A DNA stretch of 64,000 bases from Bryum argenteum (taxonomy: Eukaryota; Streptophyta; Bryopsida; Bryales; Bryaceae), in NCBI GenBank assembly GCA_037043015.1, contig CM073322.1, positions 11,915,601 through 11,979,600 of the forward strand, given 5' to 3'. A program made the translations under genes and the position numbers. Below the pieces are notes generated by a model, which saw only the letters and a program-made list of their open reading frames with translations, ran no database searches and was not told the origin of the DNA. Positions within the stretch are counted from its first letter, which is position 1, and each line of letters begins with the position of its first letter. Shown piece after piece: positions 1-12,436 of the stretch.

Positions 1-3000
1 TCATGTGATTGGCATTTCATCTTCTAGAAGAATATGATTGACATGAATATAAAAAATTGAAGAATAAGGTAAACGAAGTAAGAGTAGGTATGTAAAAAGT
101 AACTTTTAATCCTTGAATGTCCACGTCCTTTATGTTTTTAAGAATCTTGTTGCACAAAATTGAAGAAATTGGCAAGAAATTTGAAGATTTCAAATCCCCA
201 ATAGTAGTTGGTATATTTATTGATTTAATGTACTTGTTGATTCTCGAACAATGAGCATGTTTACCAAGATCAAATGTTTTTACCGCTTAGTTTTGGGCAT
301 TAATCGTAGCACGCAATTTCTAATTTTCAATTTCTTTAATGAAAACTTGGACTCCGCTGACAGTAAGAAATGGCCAATTGAGGATTGGATCATGATCTAC
401 TTGTAGAGAGATGGTTGTAAGCTTGCCATTCATTTTGGAAGAGCTTTACCGCTGAAATTTGACCAATTTTATTAAGCCACTGCTTTGAGGGAGTCTCTCA
501 AGTAAAGGTGTCGAAACAAACTTTGTGGATGAATTGAATTTGAGTTTCATTATTATCAAGAGGTTCTCTATATTACATTCGTGTAACCACAATAATATTT
601 TATTTGTCCACTTGGCATGGTTGTAGATTGTTATTGCGACGTTAGTTGATATTTGGTGCTATTTTTAGCTACTATTGGCAGTTGTGCACTTGAAGAATCA
701 CTAGTACTTGATAATACAAATCTCTAATGAGATAATTGGCTTTTACCGAATTATTTTTAATGAAACTCGTAAAATTATAGCTAGTTAATCTTATAATTAC
801 AAATAGATTATTGGCCTCGAACAATCTTATCCATTCGATTGACATACGTCAAACCTCTAGTAGAAATAGCATCAAAAAGAGCAATTCGGAGTGATTTGTT
901 TTTAATGACGCAAGACTATTGTTTAAATTGTGTTTTATTGTCGTCGAATTGAATTATTATATTTGTCACTTTTCCAATTACAAGATTGCATTTTCTAAAC
1001 AAAATCCAACTTAGGCTTAACCTTTAATTGACTTTGTCGTATTGTTCATATTGCAAGAAACTTTGATGGTCAATGACATGTTGTCCTGCTAGCCTTTTTG
1101 ACTCGAAAATTTGTCTCATACCCCTCCCACACTGGACATTAGTGCTTCATTGGAGCTGGCAGTTCGGGAGAACACCATGAGTCACTTTGTTTCAATCTTG
1201 TACAGTTTCGAAAGGCGGTTTCCTACAACTTGAAATCACTAGTGAGGCTTAATCGATGCATTATGATGGTCTTTTTATTTTATATATTGAGGTAACTACT
1301 ATTGTCAGTCCGCATATTAAATTACTATATGGAGTAAATAAACTACAATGTGTTAAATTGTTGTGAGAAGAGAACAGTTTTTCCTTATGTGGCCGACGCA
1401 TAAGGAACCACAAGTTTTTTTTGCCATTCTTCAGGCGTGATTAACATCTCTACTTGCCTTTTTTGTCAGGTGTCGCCGCGACATCAATCATTTTATTAGT
1501 TCCAATTTACTATGCCAAAAGGGATCACTTTTCTCTTTTCCCTCCGCAAAATGCGGAAGTCTCATGGGTTGGATCAGGTGTTGTGAGGTTGGTGATAATG
1601 AAAGGGGTCTGGTGATACGACTATAAAATATCCCACATTGTTTGAGGATGCGAAGGAGGTGAGGGAGAACATATGCAACATAATTGTTTTGCGTGTTTAA
1701 GTTGCGATCAACTTAGTCTCCTATGTGAAAGAAGAAGCTTCTTGAGGCTCCAGAACACATGTTTAGCATGTTTAGCTGGTGATTGATTCCAACGTTTAGC
1801 ATGTTTAGCATGTTTAGCTGGTGATTGATTCCAACGTTTAGCATGTTTAGTTGGTGATTGATTCCAACATTCGTAGTCGCTTGGTCCTATCCACCATCAT
1901 TGTTTCTCAAGTCCCAAATTTCAGAAGCTGGATGATACGATATAAGGGTGGACATGTACGCACATGGTCACGGAAATAGCTGCCACACCTTAATACGGAG
2001 ATGCTCATTATGCCCTTGCATGGAACTACGTATGATGGAGTTGTAGGTAGAGGTTGAGCTTAGTTTCGTTTTTATTCACAAAAGTCATGTAGCATTCTCT
2101 ACAAGGCTTTAATTAATCGATTGATTACTCCTCCTAATAGTCACCTCATGTGACTATGAGGCAATATCTCACTATCATCTCTTCTTTGTTATACCCATAA
2201 TTTGAATCATCTCTTCTTTGTTATTTCCATATTCTAGAAACATTGGCCTCCATAGCCATATCTTTAGTGATGTGACTTAGTGTCTTTTTCCAACAATCAA
2301 TTCCATTATTGAATGTTATATATTTTAACTTGTTTTTTGGTCTCAATACTAGAGAGTGAGGAGCTACCTTAGTTGGTAAGAACCATGGACAATGATCAAA
2401 CATGATTTAAAAGGTAGGAAAATGTTTGAACTGTAATAGGTTACCAAAATTTGTTGAGACTCCATGTAGCAGTAAAGGACATAGATTTCCTACTTGTCTG
2501 CTAGATGTGGAATGTAATTGTATCATTGTATGAGTTTTTTGAAAATCAATTAAGCTATTGTTTTAATTTAAACAACAAAGGTCTAACTACAATGCTATCA
2601 TTTGCTGCAACAAGAGTTCAGATATATCTTAAAATTGTTTGGTATTGAAATTTACAACAATCAACAACATAACTTCAAAGGTTGCTTACTTGAGAAATTC
2701 CTTGTTCAAATTGTTTTTGCCAAGTTGAAACCAACTATCTTCAATTTAATGCAACTCTAGAACGGCTTTCATGAAAAAATCCCTCGTCATGTAATATGCA
2801 AAGCATTGGTGGATAGGAGCATATTCTCCTAGATGAGTGTGAGTTCATTGGTTTGAACAACATTGCATTCGAGGAGTAAATCACACCTTCATGTGTACAG
2901 ATTTTTCCTTTGTGGTACCTAGGGTTTGTCATGATATTGAAGTATGCTATCGGTTGTTTACTACTTTTGATGCAACCCTCCTTGTCTCGCTCAAATCATA

Positions 3001-3643
3001 CACCCAAGCACTCGCAACAATCCTAAAATCCTCAAACCTAAAAGAAAACTAGAAATTCAAGTTATGCTACAAATGCAAGAGGATAATTAAAAGTATGAGA
3101 GCATAATAATTTTCTTTCGAAGTTTGAGGACACATCGTTTTGTCTTGCTTAGTAACTTCAAGCATAAACACTCACAACAACTCGACTAAAGGCTTTAATT
3201 TGCTCTCTACTGAAAAATCTACAATATAGGCCTTCATCTTATAACCAATACATTGCTACCTTTTGGTAAAAGCATTTTATAGCCAATTTAATTTATTTTT
3301 GCTCTAATATTTAACCCTTCAATGACATTTACCAACTCTACTAGATCTAAAATATAAAATTGAGAAGGTGCTACTTCTTTGGCGAAAACATTATGAAGAT
3401 GGTTTTTACCCCTGGCCACTTTATTTTGAGATTTGAAATCTAAACATATATGAATACCAAAAACGAAAAGGTGATACCAAAATTTGGTCATTATGAAGAT
3501 CACTTTAAGACTTGTTACAACTCGGAGAACCAATTGCGGTGCAATAATCTCTAGACTAGTGCAAGAGAAGTGATTCTAATAACAAGTTGCAATGTATGAT
3601 CATCCGTTGCCTCTATTTTAGCTCCAAAAAGCTAATATAAAGA
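1..3643. other. AT-rich intergenic region, no gene recognised
   Basis: I see no supportable coding exon here. Open frames are short, rich in stop-poor AT runs and lack recognisable motifs. The only clear structure is a three-copy tandem repeat near 1.8 kb and a short direct repeat (ATCATCTCTTCTTTGTTAT) near 2,176 and 2,207. It is probably decayed repeat DNA. Confidence 0.6.
1761..1869. repeat. Short tandem repeat, three copies of about 33-41 bp
   Basis: The motif GTTTAGCATGTTTAGC followed by TGGTGATTGATTCCAAC occurs three times in direct order; the third copy is shortened. Inside the unit the 9-mer GTTTAGCAT is itself repeated, so the array probably grew by slippage. No coding role is visible. 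Confidence 0.85.
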
Positions 3644-3647
3644 TTAA

Positions 3648-4009
3648 CCCTTAAACGCCCATGAAGTCTAAAACGAGCAGCCCAAAATTGGATCACATCA
3701 TCTTTTGGACTTAGGCATCATGAATAGTGCACTTTTTGAACTTGGGCATCATGAATAAACCTATCAATGATGAGCTTGCAACCTCCTACAAGGTTATGTA
3801 CAACCCCAACCTACCTACCACAATCCTTTCAAAGCACAAAATCATTCATACAAATTGTGATTTGAATTGTGAAATTTCACTTTTTGAATGCATTAGAAGA
3901 AGGTGACTAGTTTGGCATCAAAATATAAGTGAAAAGTTGAGTACAGTGAGAGCTACAAGGAAGATTATGTTGGAATCAAGCCCCTCGGACTTGCTTGGGC
4001 GTGTAAGGG
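3648..4009 (-). mobile_element. TTAA-flanked MITE, copy 1
   Basis: A 362-bp non-coding element. The left end is TTAA|CCCTTAAACGCCC and the right end GGGCGTGTAAGGG|TTGA, so the flanking tetranucleotide is TTAA on one side and a one-base variant on the other. The internal sequence is the reverse complement of the copies at 8.4 and 43.3 kb, including the doubled phrase about GCATCATGAAT and the stretch around CAACCTCCTACAAGG. No open frame of note. The ends match what the piggyBac superfamily leaves (TTAA target, CCC/GGG termini), but no transposase is present, so the assignment is inference. Confidence 0.8.
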
Positions 4010-6243
4010 TTGAAAGAAATTAGAGTATGTAGTTGTGACAAAAATTGGAGGATAGTTTCTTTAGCAATTAGCAAGTGGTTCGCTTGGCAAATCATAGTAT
4101 ACTTAATTCCTAAAGCTCCCTGGTGTTTTTTGGGAGCTTAAAACCTCAAACAACAATTCTCCACGTTATACCAATTTTTTCCCCTTTCTTTAAACTTCCA
4201 ACCGTAAGATCTTGTACCTAAGACTATTTTTAATCATTTTTTAAAAAATTGATCGTTGGATGTTTATCATATGAGAGGTTCCAACACCCAAAGTTTATTT
4301 TTGGACATTGTGAAGATTGGTTTTGAAATTTTGAAGACTAGCCTTGCAACATTGGTGAACTTTTGACTTGGGCCACTTTGGAATTTGAGTGATGATTTAG
4401 TAATGAACTTATTACCATTTAAAAAAAAAAAAAGAAAAAAAAAAAGAAAAAAAAAACTCACTTTTTTAAGTTGCCTCATTTCGGCTCGCAACTCAAGGAT
4501 TGTCTTAAAAGACTCAGAATTCGCAATTTGCTTTTGCAAATTTTGCCACATACACTTTGCACTATAAGAAGCACCCAGTAAAATTCTTAGGCGAAATATT
4601 AATTTTAACCCTTTCATCAAGGCTGCCGAAAATTGCAAAAACCCATTTTGAGTTTCAAGGAGCTTTAGGAGTTAAAGTCGTGTACCACATACTTTTAGGA
4701 TGGATGAAGAATAGTTGCAAGTGAGAGAAGCACTCCATCACTTCAAATTGTACATCCTTCATGAATGAACGTGTGATCCTTTAGAGTTGAAAAAAAATAT
4801 GTACGCCCTCCAAAACTCGTATCCAACTTTGAAACATTTTCAAAAATATCCTAAAAGAGAGTGACCTCTAACAGTTATAAGGTCTTTTAGGGTTCCTTCT
4901 ATTTTGCCCCTACTTTTTCCAAGATGGGTTTTAATTTAAATAATATTTAATTAAGAAAAAAAAAAAAAAAAAAATGTACTCATAGATGTACCTAATTACC
5001 ATTCAATTTTTCCCTAAGCCAAATATATATCCAACGTGGTACATGTTTTACCATATTATTGTTTTCATGCCTTTCTCTAGAAGAAAACTTGCATTAAGAT
5101 CAAAAAAGTGTATGAGTTTTTAAACATTGTTATGGTCAACTTTCTTATCTAGATGGGAAAAGAAATAACAAGTAAAATATCTGGGGCAACGATCATCAAA
5201 TTTCCCTTTGCAAAAAGTAGTCTACATCTTCCAAACAATGCCCAAATAAAGTTCTTAACCAACTTTGGACATTATAAATATACAAATGGTGCATATCCAA
5301 CGGGTGAAATTCAATGTAGTGCTTTTGAAAATTAGCTTCAAAATTCTACAGTTGGAAATCCTAAACCAGAAGACTGCATGACCCACAACATTCAAAAATG
5401 TTTTTGTGAATAAAGGTTACCTCCTAAATGAGAAGCTCTACAATAACCTTGCAAATGGCCATATCTAAAATCCATAAAGATTAATTTGTTTTCTTAAGAA
5501 TTTGATTTGGAAAATCCAACTGTAGGATCTTGTTTACAACTGTCTAATGAGTCTATCCACCAATAAATCTCAAATTTCACTCCCCAGATCTTCAGATATA
5601 TTGAGTCAAAATTTCATCTCTTATATAAATAGCCCATCTATTTTAAGCGAATGGACACAATTCAAGTTTCTATCTTGTTTACGGGTTAAAACACTCTTTC
5701 TAAAAATCTAAACATCGTTATGTTTAAACTTACACGCCTTACAAAACGTGTCGTAAATGTCAAACAATCCCATCGTCGGTTAAAAACCTTACTCATGGTG
5801 TTTATCACGACCATTCGAGAACCTTGTTGTATGGGTCCCTCAAAACCGCTTCAAATGTCCTTAGAGACATGTCCTTCCTAGCAAGGTTCCATTTGCATGC
5901 CACAAATATGAGGTGTACGATAAGGCGGTGGGTTTCCACTAGGCTGCCTAAAATATTGCATGGTGTAAGTAAGTATATCCATTGGATATGCTTTTAGCCC
6001 AGCATTATGGTAATCACAGAGCCCAATTTTTTAATATTTAATTATCTATTTATGCAGTGGAATTGATATTTAGCAGCATTAAAACTGACCCCAACTTCAA
6101 AATATGGCAGAACTCGGTAATTAAAATGAGTTTGTGTAAAATTGAGTGAGTTGTTATTTGGGAGAAACTCTGTCATTACTTGCAGAAAAGAAGCAGAATT
6201 ATTGAATACAATTTTTAGAAGAAACTAACCGTCATTACATATG
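4010..6243. other. Intergenic, A/T homopolymer-rich, no gene recognised
   Basis: Contains long A-runs near 4,420-4,457 and 4,956-4,974. A segment near 4,120-4,260 (the phrase CCGTAAGATCTTG and a later CGTTGGAT) resembles the interior of the TTAA element at 32.7 kb, suggesting an older relative without clear ends. The small open frames in this region are low-complexity artefacts. Confidence 0.5.
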
Positions 6244-6251
6244 TACCTATG

Positions 6252-6364
6252 ACCAAACACACACAAACTGGTCCAGCCATTGGTGTAATGACCTCTCGGC
6301 ATAGGTCGAACGAACACCCTATTCACGCTGGCCTCAAAATAGGTTGAAGTTTCTCTTCTTCTTC
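6252..6364 (+). mobile_element. SINE 3' fragment
   Basis: The phrases AGGTCGAACGAACACCCTAT and CACGCTGGCCTC recur, with changes, at 31.1, 32.2, 9.95 and 43.6 kb, and mark the 3' end of the tRNA-derived SINE described at 31.6 kb. The fragment is bracketed by an 8-bp direct repeat TACCTATG (6,244-6,251 and 6,365-6,372), which fits a target-site duplication around a 5'-truncated insertion. The tail is CTT-rich here instead of (TCTA)n. Confidence 0.6.
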
Positions 6365-6372
6365 TACCTATG

Positions 6373-8432
6373 GTCGAATTCTGAAATGTATAATAGAACC
6401 CCTAAACTTTTGTATATTTTGAGGGATTTTTAAGTGTGTAATTTCACCCTACTTTGAACACCGAAATGATCTTAGAAATGAAAATGATTCAACGGTTGAG
6501 AAATGACATCACGATGGAAACCTAATCTATAGATTGAATTAATTCTAAGAAATTATAATTTCATAGGTTATCTATAAAATAGTCTTCAAACCTTAAATGC
6601 AAGGATTCTGTTGAATTATTGAGCATATTTGTTACACAAATTTCTAAAGGTTATGTATATTATAAGTTTGTGTTCGTTCAAATTTAGATCATTATTCAAT
6701 CCTTTACCCCTAAAGAACTAAGATGTCAAAAATGGCTTTGATGTGGAGCTTTTTTCTAAAACGAACTTAAAATATACCAAATGACTGGTTGTGGTTTTTT
6801 GCCCAATGGCACTCCAGATTCGTAGTTAGGCTCACCTCATTGAAGTAAACCTGACTATAATTTCAGGGCCCTACATTCTTGTGCAATTTTGTTGCCACGG
6901 AGCATAAAAGTATTCTCCATGTCATTCTTTTCTCCTCTTGTCTCTTGGGACTCAAATTTTGCTTGCACAAAGCCTCACTTCTTTGGCTTCTCAATTCTTA
7001 AACCTCCCATTGGCTCAAATAAATTTGCTCTCATCTTCTCACTTCTAGTGTAAAGCGCCCCTGAGAATCACTAATATTCTAGATCATGCCCAGGTGCGCC
7101 TCTCTTCTCTGACGACACGGAATTAGGTCCCCTCCACACACCGGAAATTGAACCATGGTTCAACGGGTATGGGTCCCACAATCCACAAATCGATTGGCAT
7201 GCGACCGACCGACCGTCCTTTGTGGAGCCCCGCCCTTGCCAAATATAGCGGCAAGAGGACAAGACAACCAAGGATTCAATTAGGATACTCTACCCAATAT
7301 TCAGACACTGTTGAAATATACTGGGAATTGATCCAACAGCCAATTCAGGAATTTCAGGACAAAATGGCCCTACTGTAAGTACTGGTTCTGCTCTGCTGTG
7401 GTATTCATGCAGAATTTACACTTTTCACATTCTCCCCCATCATGTCATTATTCACTGTGTCTGAAGCCCCCTGCCACTTGGAAGGTTACTGTAAGGATTC
7501 ACTACCCCTCAGAATTCTTTGCTTTTGCCCGAAGCTCTTGCTGTTTCACTATCCTCTAACCTTGGTTTGGATATATGTCTGCTTTTGCCGGACGATGAAG
7601 CTTTGGGGCGTCCCCTCTGCCACTGCTCATGCGAATGGTACTTCACGGGCTTGGCTCAAATTTTCAGGCCCCAATGCTCATGCTATCGTACCGGATTTTG
7701 TCAAACAACTCCTGGTTTGGACAATTTTTCTGTGATTGCCATGTCTTTTGTCCCTCACGCTACAGATCATTGAAGGCCACGGAGGTGCGGAAAACAACAA
7801 GAGAGGAGCCAGAGCTAGTCTTGCGATTGAATGAAAGGGAAGAGAAGCAAAACACTCCCGCTAGTTTGTAGGTTAGAGCGTTGGGGCGAAGGCTTGCCAA
7901 AACCCTCCCGCTAGCCAAAGTGCTCATACCATCAACTAAGTTAGAGTGACCATTTGCTGTGCATAGACAAGGGATGCTCTTAATGCTTTGGGACTTGCGA
8001 CATAGAGATTCTGAAATACTACTTAATTCTAACTTTTTTGAGTAGCAATTTTTTTTATTGTTAAGTTTCTGTGAAAGAATTAAAGTGCACTAGACTTGCC
8101 TAATAACGCTAATGTAGTGGAGAAGTCTAATATTTCAACCACGGTCTCTACCACCACCAGTACTTCCATGAAATTTGATGGAATGCGACATTATTGAAGG
8201 AAGTACAGTTTAGAAGCTTATTCACTATTGTAGTGGGAGCATCCGCACCCATACTCGTCAAGGGTTTGACACACGTAATAAGTGAATGAGAAATGCTAAG
8301 GGCCCTTCAAAGATGCCTCTTGGCTCTCTACTTTGGTTTGGCAAGAGATGGCCCTCCATATCCAAGTTTAGTTGACTAAATTTGTGATTGGTGCATTCAC
8401 TATTGCACTTTTGGTGCTTGAAGGGTCTTTAA
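6373..8432. other. Intergenic with an unexplained mixed-composition segment
   Basis: The stretch 7,050-7,870 is less AT-rich than its surroundings and carries overlapping short open frames on both strands. A plus-strand frame at 7,148 runs into a consensus-like splice donor (ACTGTAAGTAC, 7,368-7,378). I recognise no protein domain in any frame. It could be an exon of a non-coding transcript or a decayed gene; the sequence alone does not decide. Confidence 0.35.
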
Positions 8433-8793
8433 CCCTTAAACGGCCCTGTCAGCCCCTCGGGCTGTTTTCCTGCAGAATCTTCTCTGTAGCTCATTTGATT
8501 CTTCACTTTTTGCTTATATTTTTATATCATTGTGGTCACCTTCTTATGATGCATCCACATAGTAAAATTTCACAATCCAAATCACAATTTGTATGAGAGA
8601 TATGTGATTTGAAAGGATTGTGGTAGGTAGGTTGGGGTTGCACAAAACCTTGTAGGAGGTTGCAAGCTCATCATTGATTGGTTCATTCATGATGCCCAAG
8701 TTCAAAAAGTGCACTATTCATGATGCCCAAGTCCAAAAGATGCTGAGATCTAATTTCGGGCTGCCCATTGGGGAGTGGAAGGCCATTTAAGGG
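8433..8793 (+). mobile_element. TTAA-flanked MITE, copy 2
   Basis: A 361-bp element with intact TTAA on both sides (8,429-8,432 and 8,794-8,797) and termini CCCTTAAACGGCC and GGCCATTTAAGGG. It is in the opposite orientation to the copy at 3.6 kb and matches it over most of its length, including a pair of near-identical inner phrases around ATGATGCCCAAGT (once following CATTC, once CTATTC). It does not code for protein. Confidence 0.85.
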
Positions 8794-8939
8794 TTAAGGA
8801 TGGGGAAATGTGATTTCAAAGGCTCTTCAAATATAGATGAACATTGTTATCTAGTCACCTTTAGTGAGTATGGGTGGAGACGCCCTATCTAATGAAAACA
8901 AAACTCTCTCTAAGCAATTTATGTAAACCTTTTCATACA

Positions 8940-9500
8940 GAAAAAAACAACAGAATTTGAAGAGGAGGCGTAAGATTATTACAAGAAATTATCCCCCAAA
9001 GGATAACACTCCAAAGAAGCCACTACAGTCCACACCGTTTTGATAGCCAAACCATGTCTGTAATAGCCAATAAGCCATGTCTGCAAAATTTACCAATCAA
9101 GTGTGAGGGCCACTAGCATAGTGGCCATGTGCCCTAATAATCAGTTGTCGAGGGATCCGCCGTTACTGAATCTTACGGACAGGGTTCACCCAGAGGTCGC
9201 CCTCACTGCATCTTACGGACAGAAATGAATCCTGAGTTCACTGCATAGTTCGACGTCGGTAGCCGCTGCGGTAACTTTCCGGCCGATTCACGTCAACGAG
9301 GAACCGTAACTCCAACGTAAGTTTCGTCTCGTCCGTTACTTCCGCGACTGGCTGGCCCTCGTCTTCGCTCAAAAGTCAAGTATACTTTTTACTTTCGGCT
9401 TTTCTGGTCGAATTCCCCTTCACAGACGACTCCACCTTTTTCCGTACATTTTTTACTTTGTGTGGAGAACGTGCACTTCTTGGTTATTTATATTCGAAAC
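8940..9500. other. GC-richer island without a recognisable gene
   Basis: Visibly richer in CpG than the flanks, especially 9,140-9,370. It contains two copies of a phrase ending ATCTTACGGACAG (9,170-9,182 and 9,210-9,222). No open frame longer than a few dozen codons is convincing. It may be a promoter or 5' exon of an unannotated transcript, or a transposon remnant. Confidence 0.35.
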
Positions 9501-9849
9501 TTCTCAAGCATGACAAATGGTCTAAGTGGTCTTCAATGTATCAAATGTACATCTCATCTAAAGTGTGTATGATAAATGATTAGGAATTCTGTCTAATGAT
9601 AAAACAACACTGAACATAAATGAGTGAAAATAAATTCAAACCTAGATTTCACCTGCTGAAATAGTTGTAAATCTTTTCAGCTGGGAAGGGAAGGTCACGA
9701 CAGGGTTGGCAAAATGTTAAGTTGTTGAACATTTTAGGGTATGCTAGAGGCCCTACGAGCGGAAAAGGGATAAAGTGGCAGAAATGGCAATCATGTATAG
9801 GTTTGAAAGCTGTATGTTGTTTTGTCATTGACTTATGTACGAAAGTTGG

Positions 9850-10019
9850 TTCTTGGGTTACCAAAGTGTCTATTTCCCCCAAAGGGGTGAGTAGTCTTGT
9901 AGTAATGGGCCCTTGCCTTGTGGACATTGGCTCATTGTCTGGACTAAGAGACACTTTATTTATGCCCACCTCAAACCGGAATTGGAGTTTATCTCTATCT
10001 ATCTATCTATCTATCTATT
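9850..10019 (+). mobile_element. 5'-truncated SINE with (TCTA)n tail and perfect TSD
   Basis: A 170-bp insertion bounded by a perfect 12-bp direct repeat TACGAAAGTTGG (9,838-9,849 and 10,020-10,031). Its 3' half matches the SINE end in the nested copy at 43.5 kb: GTAGTCTTGT, then GGACACTTTATTTATGCC, then a GGAGTTT motif and a run of ATCT units. The 5' pol III promoter part is missing, as expected when reverse transcription stops early. The clean TSD and pure tail suggest a fairly young insertion. Confidence 0.85.
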
Positions 10020-10031
10020 TACGAAAGTTGG

Positions 10032-12239
10032 ACAATAAGGATTTTGTTCATTGAGTACTAGTTGTTCTGATATGAGTTTCTTATACACTTGATTAGTCAA
10101 ATTTGAAATTTAATACACCTCACCTTTCTCATTATAGAGTGTCTCTAGAAGTTAGTGGCACTTTTGGAGAAGTGTAGTATTTCCACCAAGTTGAATGACT
10201 CATTTCACAAGAATATTCATCAACTTTGGTGGAATGAGACATTCTTGGTGGTGATACTCGTGGAGAGCTTGCCTGGTGGAAATATCACACTAGTATGTGG
10301 AAGTAGTCGTAAACAAAAATTGCTAAGTTCTTGATAAGTATACTAACGAGGTGGGTGAGACAAACATGTTATTCATGTTACACTTGAAAGAGGCTTGAAA
10401 GAGGCTTGTAGGTTTCTTATTCCCCTTGGCCCAATGCTTTCAAGAAGCTTTGGAACTTTGATAGATTGACTTAAAAAAGGCTACCAAAGCTAATTATGTC
10501 AAGTACTTTACATGAATGCAAAGCACATGACCAAGGACGTCTTGATAGTTGGGTAGAAAAGCTGAATTGGTCCTTGCAAAGGACACACAGAAGAGATAAG
10601 AATTGCAGTTTCATTTGTACACGTCGGCTTTCATGGCATCGTAATCTGTAGTTGAACGAGGGAATAGAATTTTACTTTATTTTAATCTTTTTGGGTGGAT
10701 AAATTTGAGTGAAAAAAATGAAAATAAAAATCGTTTGAGGTACATGAAGCTCTAACATGAATAAAATTTGGATATTCTTTGGATCAATTTTAAAAGCATT
10801 CAAGTTCACACCAATGATTGACATAAAAAAAAAAATCACAATGCAACGTGTTGCTTGGACAATCCATGTTATGGGGCCCAATCAAAAGTTGTTGGTTTTT
10901 GTGACACTTGTTCGTTATTCCCAACTTGAAATGAACCAAACATTGTGGTTGTCCTTTATTGTGGGAATGCATCAACCATACACAATTCACTGTGAAATTT
11001 GAATAAGAAAGTGAATAAAAACAGAATGAGCCAAAAAAACACTTGAATTGGGTCACAGATTCCAATGAATGCACTGACGCAGTCAAATGTAAATTTGATA
11101 GTAATTTGATGAGAAATTTGAAATGTCAAGATTGGTGATGCAGAAAGACGTCATTTGGTAGCACCATCTCATCAGTGGCCATGCATTGTGAAAATGTAGC
11201 AGGCATCTCTATCAAGTACGTAGGACCCAAGTAGCGTTATGTTTACGTTGATTAGAGCGAAGTGTCTCCATCTTCACCAAGAAAGATCTCATTTTTATCA
11301 AGTTTTGTGGGTTTCCTTAGAGACTTCTTCACAAAAAGTTCACTTTCGGCTGTAGTGGTTGAATTGTGATTTGGACAAAGTCTATATGATGGTTGTCCTT
11401 CATCAAACTGTACTATCAAGTTCAGACTTAAAACATGTTCCCCTGTTTTCCTTACTAGCTCTCACTAAGACAAAGCTTAACAACCTTGTTGACCTTGATT
11501 ACTCGAATATCTCTCAGGCATTGGCCTTGGATCCCAGATGTTGTTCTTGATTGGTTTCTCAAATATCATTCTTGTTCTCTCAACTCTAACATATTGAGTA
11601 GTTCCATGTTCTATCGAAAGAAAGACTAAGAATTGCCAACCCCAAAAGAACAATAATTTCCTCTTGTTCTTTCAAACCCCACAATTATGCTACAAACTTC
11701 ACAACAAAATACCACTTAAATTTCTTCTAAAATGTCTCTCTCACCCTATGTAGCACTTGTACAACACAATCATCATTCCCAAGGTCTTTTGAATTTACAA
11801 CGCCTAGTTTTTGTTACACTATTCATGCTTGGAATCTTGAATCTCACTTTCAGGTTAAAAATCACGCAGGTAGTTCTACCACATTGACCACCTTGGGTGT
11901 GAAACCCGCAACTATGGGGAGTAACTGACCACACACAAGTTAATTAACAAGGGGGAATTGACCATGGTCAAGGACGATAACCACGGGTTAGCCTGAGCTG
12001 GCAGGTAAACACAGAGAAGGCTAAAATTGGAATAGGCAGCTGCAGGGGTCGTCTCCTTCCACACAATCCGGGCTTGTTTGGCTCCTGTGAGCAGCCACTT
12101 CAGCGAATCACTTGATGCAGTTCTCGCATTCCGAGCTAGTGTTCGGATCAGAGCAGCGAGAGGTGCCGATTCTGCCGATTCTATTCATGATTCAAAAAAG
12201 AAAAGACGAAGCCAATCCTTGAATCCTGGCCTCATTTAG
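10032..12239. other. Intergenic, no gene recognised
   Basis: AT-rich DNA with small open frames that overlap on opposite strands around 10.7-11.1 kb and show no domain. The last few hundred bases before 12.24 kb become less AT-rich and probably hold the promoter of the serine decarboxylase gene; a TTTAAATG-type AT element lies near 12,266. Confidence 0.5.
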
Positions 12240-12436
12240 GCCGGTGCTACCCCTGCATTTCTCTTTAAATGCTTCGCTCTTGCTCGCATTCCAGAACTTC
12301 ATCTCTCGCTCTCTTCCTCGCTCTCAAGCTTCCGCTCTCGCTCCTGAGCTAGCCAGCTCCCTTTCTTGCTCCGAGGTTGTTGGCATTGATTTGCTTCCAC
12401 TGATCTTTCTTGCGCTTCTTGATATTTTAGAGCAAG
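12240..12436 (+). promoter_or_regulatory. Pyrimidine-rich 5' leader of the serine decarboxylase gene
   Basis: From about 12,260 to the start codon the plus strand is dominated by CTC/TCGCTC runs (for example CTCGCTCTCTTCCTCGCTCT at about 12,305), typical of plant 5' untranslated leaders and core promoters. The transcription start cannot be placed from sequence alone. Confidence 0.4.

Noticed and set aside
4385..4567. Short open frame with a Lys-rich block on the plus strand
   Set aside because: It translates an A-homopolymer run and overlaps an equally poor minus-strand frame; no start context or domain.
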